The notes below the pieces were generated by a model, which worked only from the letters and a program-made list of their open reading frames with translations, made no database searches and was not told where the DNA came from. The position numbers were made by a program, and so were the translations under genes. A stretch of 6,519 nt of DNA from Actinomycetes bacterium (GTDB taxonomy: Bacteria > Actinomycetota > Thermoleophilia > Gaiellales > Gaiellaceae), in NCBI GenBank assembly GCA_030624785.1, contig JAUXJK010000118.1, positions 1 to 6,519 of the forward strand. The letters are read 5' to 3'. Positions 1-5,954 of the stretch are shown piece after piece. Each line of letters starts with the position of its first letter. Within the stretch, counting starts at the first letter, position 1.

Positions 1-471
1 CCCGGAATGGCGTTTGGCACCGGCGCGCACGCGACGACGAGGCTTTGTATCGAGCTCCTCTCGGAGGAGCCTCGCGGAATGCTTGTGGATCTAGGCTGCG
101 GTTCGGGTGTCCTCTCGATAGCGGCCCGCGTTCTCGGTTTCGACTCTGTTCTCGCAGTCGACATCGACCGCGTCGCGGTCGCGGAGGCGCGTCAGCATGC
201 TCTGCTCAATCAGGTCACTCTCGATGTGCGCCATGGCGACGCCGCCGATCTTGGTATCACCCGACCCGCTCTTGTTGTCGCCAATCTGCCTGCCGAGGCG
301 CTCCAGCGGTCGCTTGTCGCGCTCGAACCGATCCGTGCGATCGTTTCAGGGTTGCCGGCTGGTGAGTCGATCAGCCAGGCCGGCTACCGCGTGAGCGAGC
401 TACGTGAGAGTGATGGCTGGGGAGCCGCTCGTCTGCAGCGCCTGCATGGTGCAGACAGCGATGGCGTCTAG
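1..471 (+). CDS. prmA: Ribosomal protein L11 methyltransferase PrmA (C-terminal half, 5' end outside window)
   Basis: PrmA is a cytosolic SAM-dependent enzyme that methylates amino groups of ribosomal protein L11. The reading frame is open from base 1, and the first codons give PGMAFGTGAHATT, the PrmA signature that sits near the middle of the ~290-residue family proteins. About 156 residues are visible, which is the expected length of the catalytic C-terminal domain. The glycine-rich SAM-binding motif VDLGCGSG is encoded at 85-108, followed by an acidic 'AVDID' strand. The PrmA motif IV region reads VANLPAEAL (NLPA at 283-294), where most family members have N-I-L-A. The N-terminal L11-recognition domain lies upstream of the window. 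The stop codon (469-471) overlaps the likely start of mtaB by 11 bases, so the two are probably co-transcribed. The residues seen leave little doubt about the family. Confidence 0.9.
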   Translation, partial: PGMAFGTGAHATTRLCIELLSEEPRGMLVDLGCGSGVLSIAARVLGFDSVLAVDIDRVAVAEARQHALLNQVTLDVRHGDAADLGITRPALVVANLPAEALQRSLVALEPIRAIVSGLPAGESISQAGYRVSELRESDGWGAARLQRLHGADSDGV

Positions 472-1669
472 TCTTAGCAGTGTGGAAACGTTCTCAGTCG
501 ACTTCCTCGGCTGCAAGGTGTCGTACACGGACGCGCAAGCGGTGCGTGAGCGGCTTGCAGCGGGTGGTCTGACGGAAGACACGGCCAGCGGTGACATTGC
601 CGTGGTGAACACCTGCTGCGTCACGCACGAAGCTGTCCGCAAGTCGCGCAAGGCAATCAGGCGTGCGGCCAGTGGCGCAACGCGCGTCTACGTGACCGGC
701 TGTGGCGCGAATCTCGAGCGCGCTTTCGATGGAATGCCCGAGAACGTGACCGTGATTGCGCGTCGCTCGGAGGAGACGCCGGCTGCGATCGCAGCCGACA
801 TCGGCTCGTTGTCCTGCGCGACTGCCGAGCATCGACGTGAGCGGGTGCGCGCCTTCGTCAAGATTCAGGACGGCTGCAGCTTCGCCTGCTCATTCTGCGT
901 TGTTCCTCAGGTTCGAGGAGCATCGCGAAGCCGCCGGAAGGCCGACGTCGTGGACGAGGTTCAACGCCGGGTGCGTGACGGATATTGCGAGATCGTGTTG
1001 TCAGGAATCAACCTTGGGTGCTATCGCGATCCGGAAGCCGCATGTGATCTCGTGGCGCTACTGCGTGCACTCGGATCAGTTGACGGCCTCAAGCGCATCC
1101 GCCTGTCGTCAATCGAGGTCAACCATCTCACCACCGAGCTCGTCGAGACCATGAGAGAGACGCCCAACGTCGCGCCGCACCTTCACGTTCCGCTGCAGTC
1201 AGGAGATGACGGAGTTCTGCGAGACATGGCACGTCGCTACGACGCCGAGACGTACGTCGAGCGCGTCGACCGCGCTCGCGGCATGAACATTTCGACCGAC
1301 GTCATAGTTGGGTTTCCGACAGAGACCGACTCCGCATTCGAGCGAACGCTCGCTGTTGTCGAGGAGATCGGCGCGACGAAAGTCCACGTGTTTCCGTACT
1401 CGCCTCGCCCCGGTACGAAGACGGCACAGCTCGACCCGATTCCGGGTTCGGTCAAGAAGGAGAGAAGTCAGCGACTTCGCGACGAAAGCGCGCGCGCGGC
1501 TCGCAGGCGTTGGAACCAGAAGATCGGCGAGCTAGACACCGTCCTGGTCGACCGGCCGGGTCGCGGCTACGGGGCGGACTACACACCCTGGCTGCTTGAA
1601 GGGCCGCTCGGCAGTTTCCAGAGAGTTCAGGCGGCGGCGCTGAGCGACGAAGGCATCATTGCGGCCTAG
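461..1669 (+). CDS. mtaB: tRNA (N6-threonylcarbamoyladenosine(37)-C2)-methylthiotransferase MtaB
   Basis: MtaB is a radical-SAM enzyme that converts t6A37 to ms2t6A37 in ANN-decoding tRNAs, using two 4Fe-4S clusters. From the ATG at 461 it has 402 residues. The N-terminal MTTase domain carries three cluster cysteines: C18 in 'FLGCK', C52 in 'NTCCVT' and C81 in 'VTGCGAN'. The radical-SAM motif CSFACSFC gives C139, C143 and C146. Later blocks ('RIRLSSIEVNHLT', 'HLHVPLQSGDDGVL', 'STDVIVGFPTETD', 'HVFPYSPRPGT') match the MtaB/YqeV branch better than MiaB or RimO. The last ~50 residues look like a TRAM RNA-binding domain. The start is uncertain: in-frame GTG 404, ATG 413, ATG 446 and GTG 482 are all possible, and none has a clear ribosome-binding site. 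ATG 461 gives an 11-base overlap with prmA and a plausible N-terminus; 482 would avoid any overlap. An extra cysteine, C53, lies next to C52. The rsmE gene that often separates prmA and mtaB is absent. Confidence 0.92.
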   Translation: MASSLSSVETFSVDFLGCKVSYTDAQAVRERLAAGGLTEDTASGDIAVVNTCCVTHEAVRKSRKAIRRAASGATRVYVTGCGANLERAFDGMPENVTVIARRSEETPAAIAADIGSLSCATAEHRRERVRAFVKIQDGCSFACSFCVVPQVRGASRSRRKADVVDEVQRRVRDGYCEIVLSGINLGCYRDPEAACDLVALLRALGSVDGLKRIRLSSIEVNHLTTELVETMRETPNVAPHLHVPLQSGDDGVLRDMARRYDAETYVERVDRARGMNISTDVIVGFPTETDSAFERTLAVVEEIGATKVHVFPYSPRPGTKTAQLDPIPGSVKKERSQRLRDESARAARRRWNQKIGELDTVLVDRPGRGYGADYTPWLLEGPLGSFQRVQAAALSDEGIIAA

Positions 1670-1672
1670 CGC

Positions 1673-2005
1673 ATGACCAACTGCATCTTCTGCAAGATCA
1701 TCGCCGGCGAGATTCCAGCCACCATCGTGGCTCGTGGTGCCGGCATGCTCGCGTTCGAAGATGTCGCCCCGAAAGCCGACGTGCACGTTCTCGTCGTTCC
1801 TGAACGCCACATCGAATCGTTTCGGGACATTGAGACGCTGACTCCTGATGAGTCCAAGGAGATGCTTGGCTTCGTTGCGACCACGGCGCGCGGACTCGGC
1901 CTCGAGGACTACCGTGTGATCGTCAATACGGGTCCAGGAGGTGGGCAGACGGTCTTCCATCTGCACTGGCATATCTTGGCTGGCAACCTTCCAGCATTCG
2001 GATGA
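1673..2005 (+). CDS. HIT family protein (HINT-like purine nucleoside phosphoramidase / nucleotide hydrolase)
   Basis: HIT proteins of the HINT branch hydrolyse AMP-lysine or other nucleotide-phosphoramidate linkages through a histidine nucleophile; their cellular role in bacteria is often unclear. The 110-residue protein has the typical size and order. It opens with CIFCKIIAGEIP, with the Zn-type cysteines C4 and C7. 'AFEDVAPKADVHVLVVPERHIES' follows, with H46 as a probable further metal ligand. The catalytic HIT motif HLHWHIL spans residues 96-102, with H98 expected to be the nucleophile, and 'VNTGPGGGQTVFHLHWH' precedes the C-terminus. The start lies three bases after the mtaB stop. The nearest purine-rich stretch (about 1649-1653) is too far upstream for a normal ribosome-binding site. 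The stop overlaps the next start as ATGA. A HIT gene next to mtaB and yqeY recurs in Gram-positive genomes. The family call is firm; the substrate is unknown. Confidence 0.92.
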   Translation: MTNCIFCKIIAGEIPATIVARGAGMLAFEDVAPKADVHVLVVPERHIESFRDIETLTPDESKEMLGFVATTARGLGLEDYRVIVNTGPGGGQTVFHLHWHILAGNLPAFG

Positions 2006-2445
2006 GCACGATTGTAGAAATAGAGACGATGCTGACCGCCGCGATGCGAGCGCGGGACACGCAGCGCGTGTCGACGCTGCGTCTGGTTCTCAGCGCGCTG
2101 CGCAAGGGTGAAAAGGATCTGATGCGCGAGTTGTCAGAGGAGGAGGAGATGCAGATTCTTCAGCGCGAGCGCAAGCAGCGAGTCGAAGCAGCCGAAGCCT
2201 ATGCAGAAGCGGGAAGAGTTGAGCAGGCCGCTGCAGAGTCAGCGGAGCTTGCGTTGATCGATGAGCTCATGCCGCCTCGCCTCGATGAAGCGGAGTTGGC
2301 CACCCTCGTGAGCCAAGCCATCGCAGCGACGGGTGCCTCCTCGCCAGACGAGCTGGGTCGTGTCATGAGCGAGCTGATGCCTCAGGTCGCTGGACGGGCA
2401 GACGGTGCGCTCGTGAGTCGACTCGTGCGTGAGAGGCTCACGTGA
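2002..2445 (+). CDS. yqeY: GatB/YqeY domain-containing protein
   Basis: This 147-residue protein is a free-standing YqeY domain, related to the C-terminal tail domain of the GatB subunit of the tRNA-dependent amidotransferase. A tRNA-related role is likely by analogy, but the exact function of stand-alone YqeY proteins is not established. The family pattern is complete: an N-terminal helical part 'AAMRARDTQRVSTLRLVLSAL', then 'EEEMQILQRERKQRVEAAEAY', 'AGRVEQAAAESAELALIDELMP', and the C-terminal signature 'LGRVMSELMPQVAGRADGALVS' (written here in part), which matches the usual G-[KR]-V-M-x-x-[LV]-M-P-x-x-x-G-[RK]-A-D-G block. Length is normal. The start ATG overlaps the HIT stop by four bases (ATGA), with no Shine-Dalgarno sequence in the 20 bases before it, so translation probably depends on coupling to the HIT gene. 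In Bacillus yqeY is preceded by rpsU, which is absent here. Confidence 0.93.
   Translation: MSTIVEIETMLTAAMRARDTQRVSTLRLVLSALRKGEKDLMRELSEEEEMQILQRERKQRVEAAEAYAEAGRVEQAAAESAELALIDELMPPRLDEAELATLVSQAIAATGASSPDELGRVMSELMPQVAGRADGALVSRLVRERLT
2431..2436 (+). promoter_or_regulatory. Shine-Dalgarno sequence for phoH
   Basis: GAGAGG lies five bases upstream of the GTG start at 2442, inside the last codons of yqeY. It is the best-placed ribosome-binding site in the operon and supports the GTG start of phoH over later codons. Confidence 0.6.
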
Positions 2446-3500
2446 GCGAGATCGTCCGACCGATTGACGCGAGCGAGCAGACCGGATCGGGCGGAGAGGG
2501 AGCCGCAGCGACCGAGGAGTCAGCTGGGCCACCTCCCGAGCAGACCATCGTCCTCGGCAGCCACCTCGCGGCGGAGTTTGCCTCGATGGACGGCGAGCTA
2601 ATTCGTGGACTGCGTGAGCGCCTGGGAAGCACGCTGCATCTACGTGGGACGAACTTGACCGTGTCAGGATCCGAAGACGAAGTCGCGCGCACAGTCCGCG
2701 TCGTAGACGAGCTTTCACGCCTAGTGGCCGCGGGTCACGATGTTGGGCCGAACAGCATCAACGCTGTCGTCGGTGCACTCGATGCCAGCACTGACGTCAA
2801 CGAGCTCTTCGACGACGTCATCTGGCGTCATCGCGGTCGAACGATCACGCCAGTGACGTTGAATCAGAAACGCTACGTGGACGCGATCAGAACAAGCACC
2901 GCGACATTCGCGATCGGCCCGGCAGGCACAGGAAAGACGTATCTCGCGATGGCTCTCGCGGTGGCAGCACTCCAGGATCGCGAAGTGAACCGAATAATCC
3001 TCACACGGCCGGCCGTCGAGGCGGGGGAGAGTCTGGGCTTCCTGCCGGGAGACATCATGGCCAAGGTCGATCCCTACCTGCGGCCGCTGTTCGACGCGCT
3101 CTACGACATGATGGATGCCGACCGCGTCCACGTCGCACTGGAACGCGGTCAGATCGAGGTGGCACCTCTTGCGTTCATGCGCGGGCGCACGCTAAACGAC
3201 TCCTACGTGATCCTCGACGAGGCTCAGAACACGAGCCCGGAGCAGATGCACATGTTTCTCACTCGATTGGGTTTCGGTTCCAAGATGGTTATCACGGGTG
3301 ACGTAACCCAGATCGATCTACCGCGAGGTCAGGCCTCTGGTCTGGTGCGTGTGCAGAGCATCCTCAGCGACATCGACAGCATCCGTTTCGTCGACCTGAG
3401 CGATGGTGACGTTGTGCGTCATCGGCTCGTGCAGCGAATCGTCGAGGCATATCGGCGGTCAGCCGAGCGCGAGGAAGATACCCCCACACGCAAGGCGTGA
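2442..3500 (+). CDS. phoH: PhoH family ATPase (PhoH/PhoL-like)
   Basis: PhoH/PhoL proteins are cytosolic P-loop ATPases related to the N-terminal half of superfamily 1 helicases. They are genetically linked to ybeY and thought to act in RNA or ribosome metabolism, but the biochemical role is not settled. The 352-residue protein starts with about 33 low-complexity residues rich in Glu, Gly, Ala and Pro. A KH-like RNA-binding region follows at roughly 34-95 ('IVLGSHLAAEF' to 'VARTVRVVDEL'). The ATPase core has Walker A GPAGTGKT (159-166), the conserved 'LTRPAVEAGESLGFLPGD' block, 'PLAFMRGRTLNDSYVILDEAQN' with Walker B D259/E260, and the sensor-like 'ITGDVTQIDLP' (284-294). The length slightly exceeds the ~320 residues of Bacillus PhoH because of the N-terminal tail. 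The GTG start overlaps the yqeY stop as GTGA and has a good Shine-Dalgarno sequence. The partner ybeY follows directly; the 7TM-HD gene that often lies between them in Firmicutes is missing. Confidence 0.95.
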   Translation: MSEIVRPIDASEQTGSGGEGAAATEESAGPPPEQTIVLGSHLAAEFASMDGELIRGLRERLGSTLHLRGTNLTVSGSEDEVARTVRVVDELSRLVAAGHDVGPNSINAVVGALDASTDVNELFDDVIWRHRGRTITPVTLNQKRYVDAIRTSTATFAIGPAGTGKTYLAMALAVAALQDREVNRIILTRPAVEAGESLGFLPGDIMAKVDPYLRPLFDALYDMMDADRVHVALERGQIEVAPLAFMRGRTLNDSYVILDEAQNTSPEQMHMFLTRLGFGSKMVITGDVTQIDLPRGQASGLVRVQSILSDIDSIRFVDLSDGDVVRHRLVQRIVEAYRRSAEREEDTPTRKA

Positions 3501-3874
3501 TTCAGGTCGAACTCGTGAACCGAAGTGGAATCGGCGTCGCCGACGCTGAGATGCGCGAGTTCGCCTTGGACATTCTTGGGTGCGAGAATGTCGAGGGCGG
3601 GGAACTCGGCTTGTGGTTCGTGCCACCTGACGAAATACGGGCGCTCAAGGCCGAGCACCTAGGACTCGATGAAATAACAGATGTGCTCTCATTCCCGATG
3701 GACGGAACGGCGCCGCTTGCGGAAGGGCAGCCGCGGGCGCTGGGAGACATCTTTATCTGCCCACAGGTTGTTGAGAACTCGTGGCGGGCTCCGCTCGCGC
3801 ATGGACTTCTCCATCTGTTGGGCTATGAACACGGCGCTCGCATGTCACGACGAGAGAAAGAGCTCCTGACGTGA
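3497..3874 (+). CDS. ybeY: Endoribonuclease YbeY (rRNA maturation factor), short divergent form
   Basis: YbeY is a metal-dependent endoribonuclease used in 16S rRNA 3'-end maturation and 70S ribosome quality control. The protein has 125 residues against the usual ~150-160. Recognisable parts are 'LGLWFVPPDEIRAL' (about 37-50), TDVLSFP (61-67), 'LGDIFICPQVV' (about 82-92) and the metal-binding H3xH5xH motif HGLLHLLGYEH, with H102, H106 and H112. Two things are odd. The stretch between 'GDIFIC' and the first motif histidine is about 11 residues shorter than in E. coli YbeY. In addition, the position matching the highly conserved Arg (R59 of E. coli, in the 'YRGKD' block) is Leu55 here, read as 'EHLGLDE'. 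The C-terminus is also short. The GTG start overlaps the phoH stop by four bases (GTGA); AAGG at 3492-3495 is too close to the start to be a good ribosome-binding site, so coupling is likely. All three metal ligands are kept, so I infer an active but divergent enzyme rather than a pseudogene. Confidence 0.88.
   Translation: MIQVELVNRSGIGVADAEMREFALDILGCENVEGGELGLWFVPPDEIRALKAEHLGLDEITDVLSFPMDGTAPLAEGQPRALGDIFICPQVVENSWRAPLAHGLLHLLGYEHGARMSRREKELLT
3852..3862 (+). promoter_or_regulatory. Possible ribosome-binding site for the kinase-PAP2 gene
   Basis: A purine-rich run, GAGAGAAAGAG, ends eight bases before the GTG start at 3871, within the last codons of ybeY. The match to the anti-Shine-Dalgarno sequence is only partial. 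It mildly supports the GTG start, which otherwise rests on the GTGA overlap with the ybeY stop. Confidence 0.35.
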
Positions 3875-4686
3875 CCACCGCGCAGCAGACGCCTGAGCAG
3901 GAGAAACCGGATCGGCCGGCGCCGGCTGGCGACGATCCAGACCAGCTTGGCTCTGCGTCCATCCGAACCGTAAAGCGTCGGCCGCATGGGCTGATTCAAA
4001 GCTTCAACTACGCGTTCGAAGGAGTCGTTGGCGTACTCCGTCGGGAACGCAATATGCGCGTGCATTTCGCGATCGCGGCCGTGGTTCTCGGCGCGGCCCT
4101 GGCCGTTGGTGTGTCGAGGATCGAGCTCATTGCCTTGATTCTGGCCATCGCGCTTGTGTTGATCACCGAGATGATCAACACGGCTGTCGAGGCGGCCGTC
4201 GATCTCTCCACAAATCAGTACAACCCGATAGCCAAACTTGCCAAGGATGTGGCGGCAGGGGCCGTGCTTATCTCGTCCATCGCCGCGTTGGCGGTTGGCT
4301 ATCTCGTGCTTGTTGATCCGCTCAGCGAGCCGAGTGATCAGTTTCTGAGTACGGTCAGGGACGCTCCGGCTGTGGCGACAATCGGGGCGCTCGTGCTCAC
4401 GGTGATACTCGTGGTCGCGATCAAGGCGATCTCGGGACGCGGCACGCCGCTCAGTGGCGGATTCCCGTCGGGTCACGCTGCACTGGGGTTCGCGGGATGG
4501 GTCGCGATCACCTACATCGTTGAGGCACCCGACCACCGACTGCTCGTGTCGGCGCTAGCCTTGACCATGGCCACTCTGGTTGCTCAGACCCGCGTCGAAT
4601 CCGGCATCCACTCGACCTTCGAGGTTGCAGTGGGAGCGGCCGTCGGCTCGCTGGTCACACTCCTCGTGTTTCAATTCATCGGATGA
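3871..4686 (+). CDS. dgkA: Undecaprenol/diacylglycerol kinase fused to a C-terminal PAP2 phosphatase-like domain
   Basis: This 271-residue membrane protein joins two lipid enzymes. Residues 1-38 are a Pro/Gln-rich, probably cytosolic tail. Residues ~40-150 form a DgkA-type kinase with 'SFNYAFEGVVGVLRRERNM', ERNMRVH (59-65), 'ITEMINTAVEAAVD' with E100, N103 and E107, and AKLAKDVAAGAV (121-132). These are the active-site blocks of Gram-positive undecaprenol kinases, which phosphorylate undecaprenol to the wall-lipid carrier. Residues ~165-271 are PAP2-like: PSGH at 199-202 and TRVESGIH with R241 and H247. PAP2 motif 1 (K-x6-R-P) is degenerate ('KAISGRGTP'), and the acidic residue four places after H247 is Glu251 instead of the usual Asp. 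Several hydrophobic segments indicate about three membrane helices in the kinase part and three to four in the PAP2 part. The kinase-PAP2 arrangement is, to my knowledge, a recognised variant. The start is a GTG overlapping the ybeY stop, and the position before cdd and era matches Bacillus. Confidence 0.9.
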   Translation: MTTAQQTPEQEKPDRPAPAGDDPDQLGSASIRTVKRRPHGLIQSFNYAFEGVVGVLRRERNMRVHFAIAAVVLGAALAVGVSRIELIALILAIALVLITEMINTAVEAAVDLSTNQYNPIAKLAKDVAAGAVLISSIAALAVGYLVLVDPLSEPSDQFLSTVRDAPAVATIGALVLTVILVVAIKAISGRGTPLSGGFPSGHAALGFAGWVAITYIVEAPDHRLLVSALALTMATLVAQTRVESGIHSTFEVAVGAAVGSLVTLLVFQFIG

Positions 4687-5075
4687 GCGACTCTCCCTCA
4701 ACTACGCAGCCCGACGAAGAACTTCTCTCCGAAGCAAGAGCGGTCGCAGACAACGCATACGCCCCGTACTCAGGCTTCCACGTGGGTGCGGCGCTGCGAA
4801 CGCGCACCGGGAAGGTCTATACCGGCGCCAACGTCGAGAACGCCTCATATCCGCTGGGCGTGTGCGCCGAGCGCACTGTCCTATCTTGCGCCGCGAGCGA
4901 CGGTGTGCGTCCGGGCGATATCGAAGCTGTCGCGATCACCGCCTCACCCTGCGGTGGCTGTCGTCAATGGCTCCTCGAGTTCGGCGTTGCGCGCGTCGTA
5001 TTCGCCCATGCCGGAGGAGTGCAGATTCGCTCCGCGGATGAGCTGCTGCCGCATTCATTCATACTCGACACGTGA
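4683..5075 (+). CDS. cdd: Cytidine deaminase
   Basis: This is a zinc-dependent enzyme of pyrimidine salvage that deaminates cytidine and deoxycytidine to uridine and deoxyuridine. The 130-residue protein is the small tetrameric type. It contains 'YAPYSGFHVGAAL' (substrate-binding region, about 26-38) and 'GANVENASYPLGVCAERT' with zinc ligand C61 and proton-shuttle E63. PCGGCRQWLLEFG follows, with zinc ligands C90 and C93 (three-cysteine zinc site). The segment before PCGGC is 'AVAITAS', roughly six residues shorter than in Bacillus Cdd, where an acidic loop such as 'ADTKRPV' precedes it. The start ATG overlaps the stop of the upstream kinase gene as ATGA and has no ribosome-binding site, so it is probably translated by coupling. 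Its place between dgkA and era is conserved in many Gram-positive genomes. Confidence 0.95.
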   Translation: MSDSPSTTQPDEELLSEARAVADNAYAPYSGFHVGAALRTRTGKVYTGANVENASYPLGVCAERTVLSCAASDGVRPGDIEAVAITASPCGGCRQWLLEFGVARVVFAHAGGVQIRSADELLPHSFILDT

Positions 5076-5932
5076 AGAGTGGACTCATAGCGCTTGCTGG
5101 TCGACCGAACGTCGGGAAATCGACCATCGTCAACGCGCTCTGCGGCGAGAAGATCGCAATCGTCTCCGACAAGCCGCAGACAACAAGGCGTCGTATCTCG
5201 GGCGTCTGGTCTGATGGAGAGCACCAGCTCGTATTGGTCGACCTTCCAGGGTTCCAGCGTCCGCGTGATGCGATGACCGAGCGCATGCAGAAGACCGTCG
5301 ATGCATCATTCGAAGAGATCGACGCCATCGTGTTTGTCGTAGCTGCCGATGAGCCCGTCGGTGGCGGTGACGAGTTCGTTGCGCGGCGAGTCTTCGCGAC
5401 GGGTACGCCAGTCGTCATCGTGGTCAACAAGACGGACAGAGCTCGGGCTTCGAAGATCGCACAGCAGATCGATCGCGTCGCGAAACTTGGTGATTTCCAT
5501 GCGTTGCATCCGGTGAGTGCGAAGTCGGGAGACGGCATCGAGCCACTTCGCGAGGAGCTCGTCAGGCTACTTCCGGAAGGCCCTGCATTGTTCCCGCCGG
5601 ACGTCGTAACCGACCAGACTCTCGACGAGCGTGTGGCGGAGCTGCTGCGCGAGCAAGCACTCCATGTGACCCGGCAAGAGATTCCTCACGCGGTTGGTGT
5701 TCAGATTCTGGAGGCCGACGAGCGTCGTATTCGCGCGGTCATCCTTGTCGAAACGGAGTCTCAGAAGCGGATTGTCGTGGGTGCGGGCGGTTCGGTAATC
5801 AAGGAGATCGGCTCGAAAGCCCGTCATGAGATCGAGAAACTTCTCGGACGGTCGGTGTACCTGGACGTTCGAGTCAAGGTTCGCGAGGGTTGGCGCCAGG
5901 ATCCCGAGCAGCTACGCCGACTGGGTATCTGA
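5072..5932 (+). CDS. era: GTPase Era
   Basis: Era is a GTPase that binds the 3' end of 16S rRNA and checks 30S assembly; it works in the same process as YbeY. The 286-residue protein has every GTPase motif: G1 GRPNVGKS (10-17), G2 in 'DKPQTTRRRI' (33-42), G3 DLPG (57-60; most Era proteins have DTPG), G4 NKTD (119-122) and G5 SAK (149-151). The C-terminal KH domain (about 195-280) includes 'HVTRQEIPHAVGV' and the loop GAGG (237-240), followed by 'SVIKEIGSKARHEIEKLLG'; the second loop position is Ala where Lys or Asn is common. It ends with 'VKVREGWRQDPEQLRRLGI', a normal Era tail. The GTG start overlaps the cdd stop as GTGA and lacks a clear ribosome-binding site. In many genomes recO follows era; here a different gene follows after 22 bases. 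Confidence 0.96.
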   Translation: MKSGLIALAGRPNVGKSTIVNALCGEKIAIVSDKPQTTRRRISGVWSDGEHQLVLVDLPGFQRPRDAMTERMQKTVDASFEEIDAIVFVVAADEPVGGGDEFVARRVFATGTPVVIVVNKTDRARASKIAQQIDRVAKLGDFHALHPVSAKSGDGIEPLREELVRLLPEGPALFPPDVVTDQTLDERVAELLREQALHVTRQEIPHAVGVQILEADERRIRAVILVETESQKRIVVGAGGSVIKEIGSKARHEIEKLLGRSVYLDVRVKVREGWRQDPEQLRRLGI

Positions 5933-5939
5933 ACAACAT

Positions 5940-5944
5940 GGAGG
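5940..5944 (+). promoter_or_regulatory. Shine-Dalgarno sequence for the last gene
   Basis: GGAGG lies in the 22-base gap after era, ten bases before the GTG start at 5955. The spacing is slightly long but usable. In-frame stop codon TGA at 5946-5948 excludes any earlier start, so this site and the GTG at 5955 fit together. Confidence 0.55.
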
Positions 5945-5954
5945 TTGATCGGTC

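Noticed and set aside
45..365. Arg/Cys-rich open frame inside prmA in another phase
   Set aside because: Out-of-frame reading of a clear PrmA sequence; its arginine and cysteine content is a GC-rich artefact.
2239..2718. 159-codon - strand open frame across the yqeY/phoH junction
   Set aside because: The composition is dominated by Arg, Ser and Leu, there is no recognisable domain, and both genes on the + strand are firmly identified.
3497..3874. YbeY as a frameshifted pseudogene
   Set aside because: The frame is continuous, all three motif histidines and TDVLSFP are intact, and both ends fit the operon's 4-base overlap pattern. Divergence is more likely than decay.
3823..4536. Long open frame of 237 codons on the - strand opposite the kinase-PAP2 gene
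   Set aside because: It lies wholly antisense to well-recognised genes, is rich in Arg, His and Asp as expected from the complement of GC-rich codons, and shows no family motif. It is a shadow.
5059..5538. 159-codon - strand open frame opposite era
   Set aside because: It is antisense to the conserved GTPase domain, Ser/Thr-rich, and has no motif.
5933..5954. Possible terminator or promoter in the only real intergenic gap
   Set aside because: The 22 bases contain no inverted repeat with a T-run and no -10/-35-like pair; only a ribosome-binding sequence is visible.
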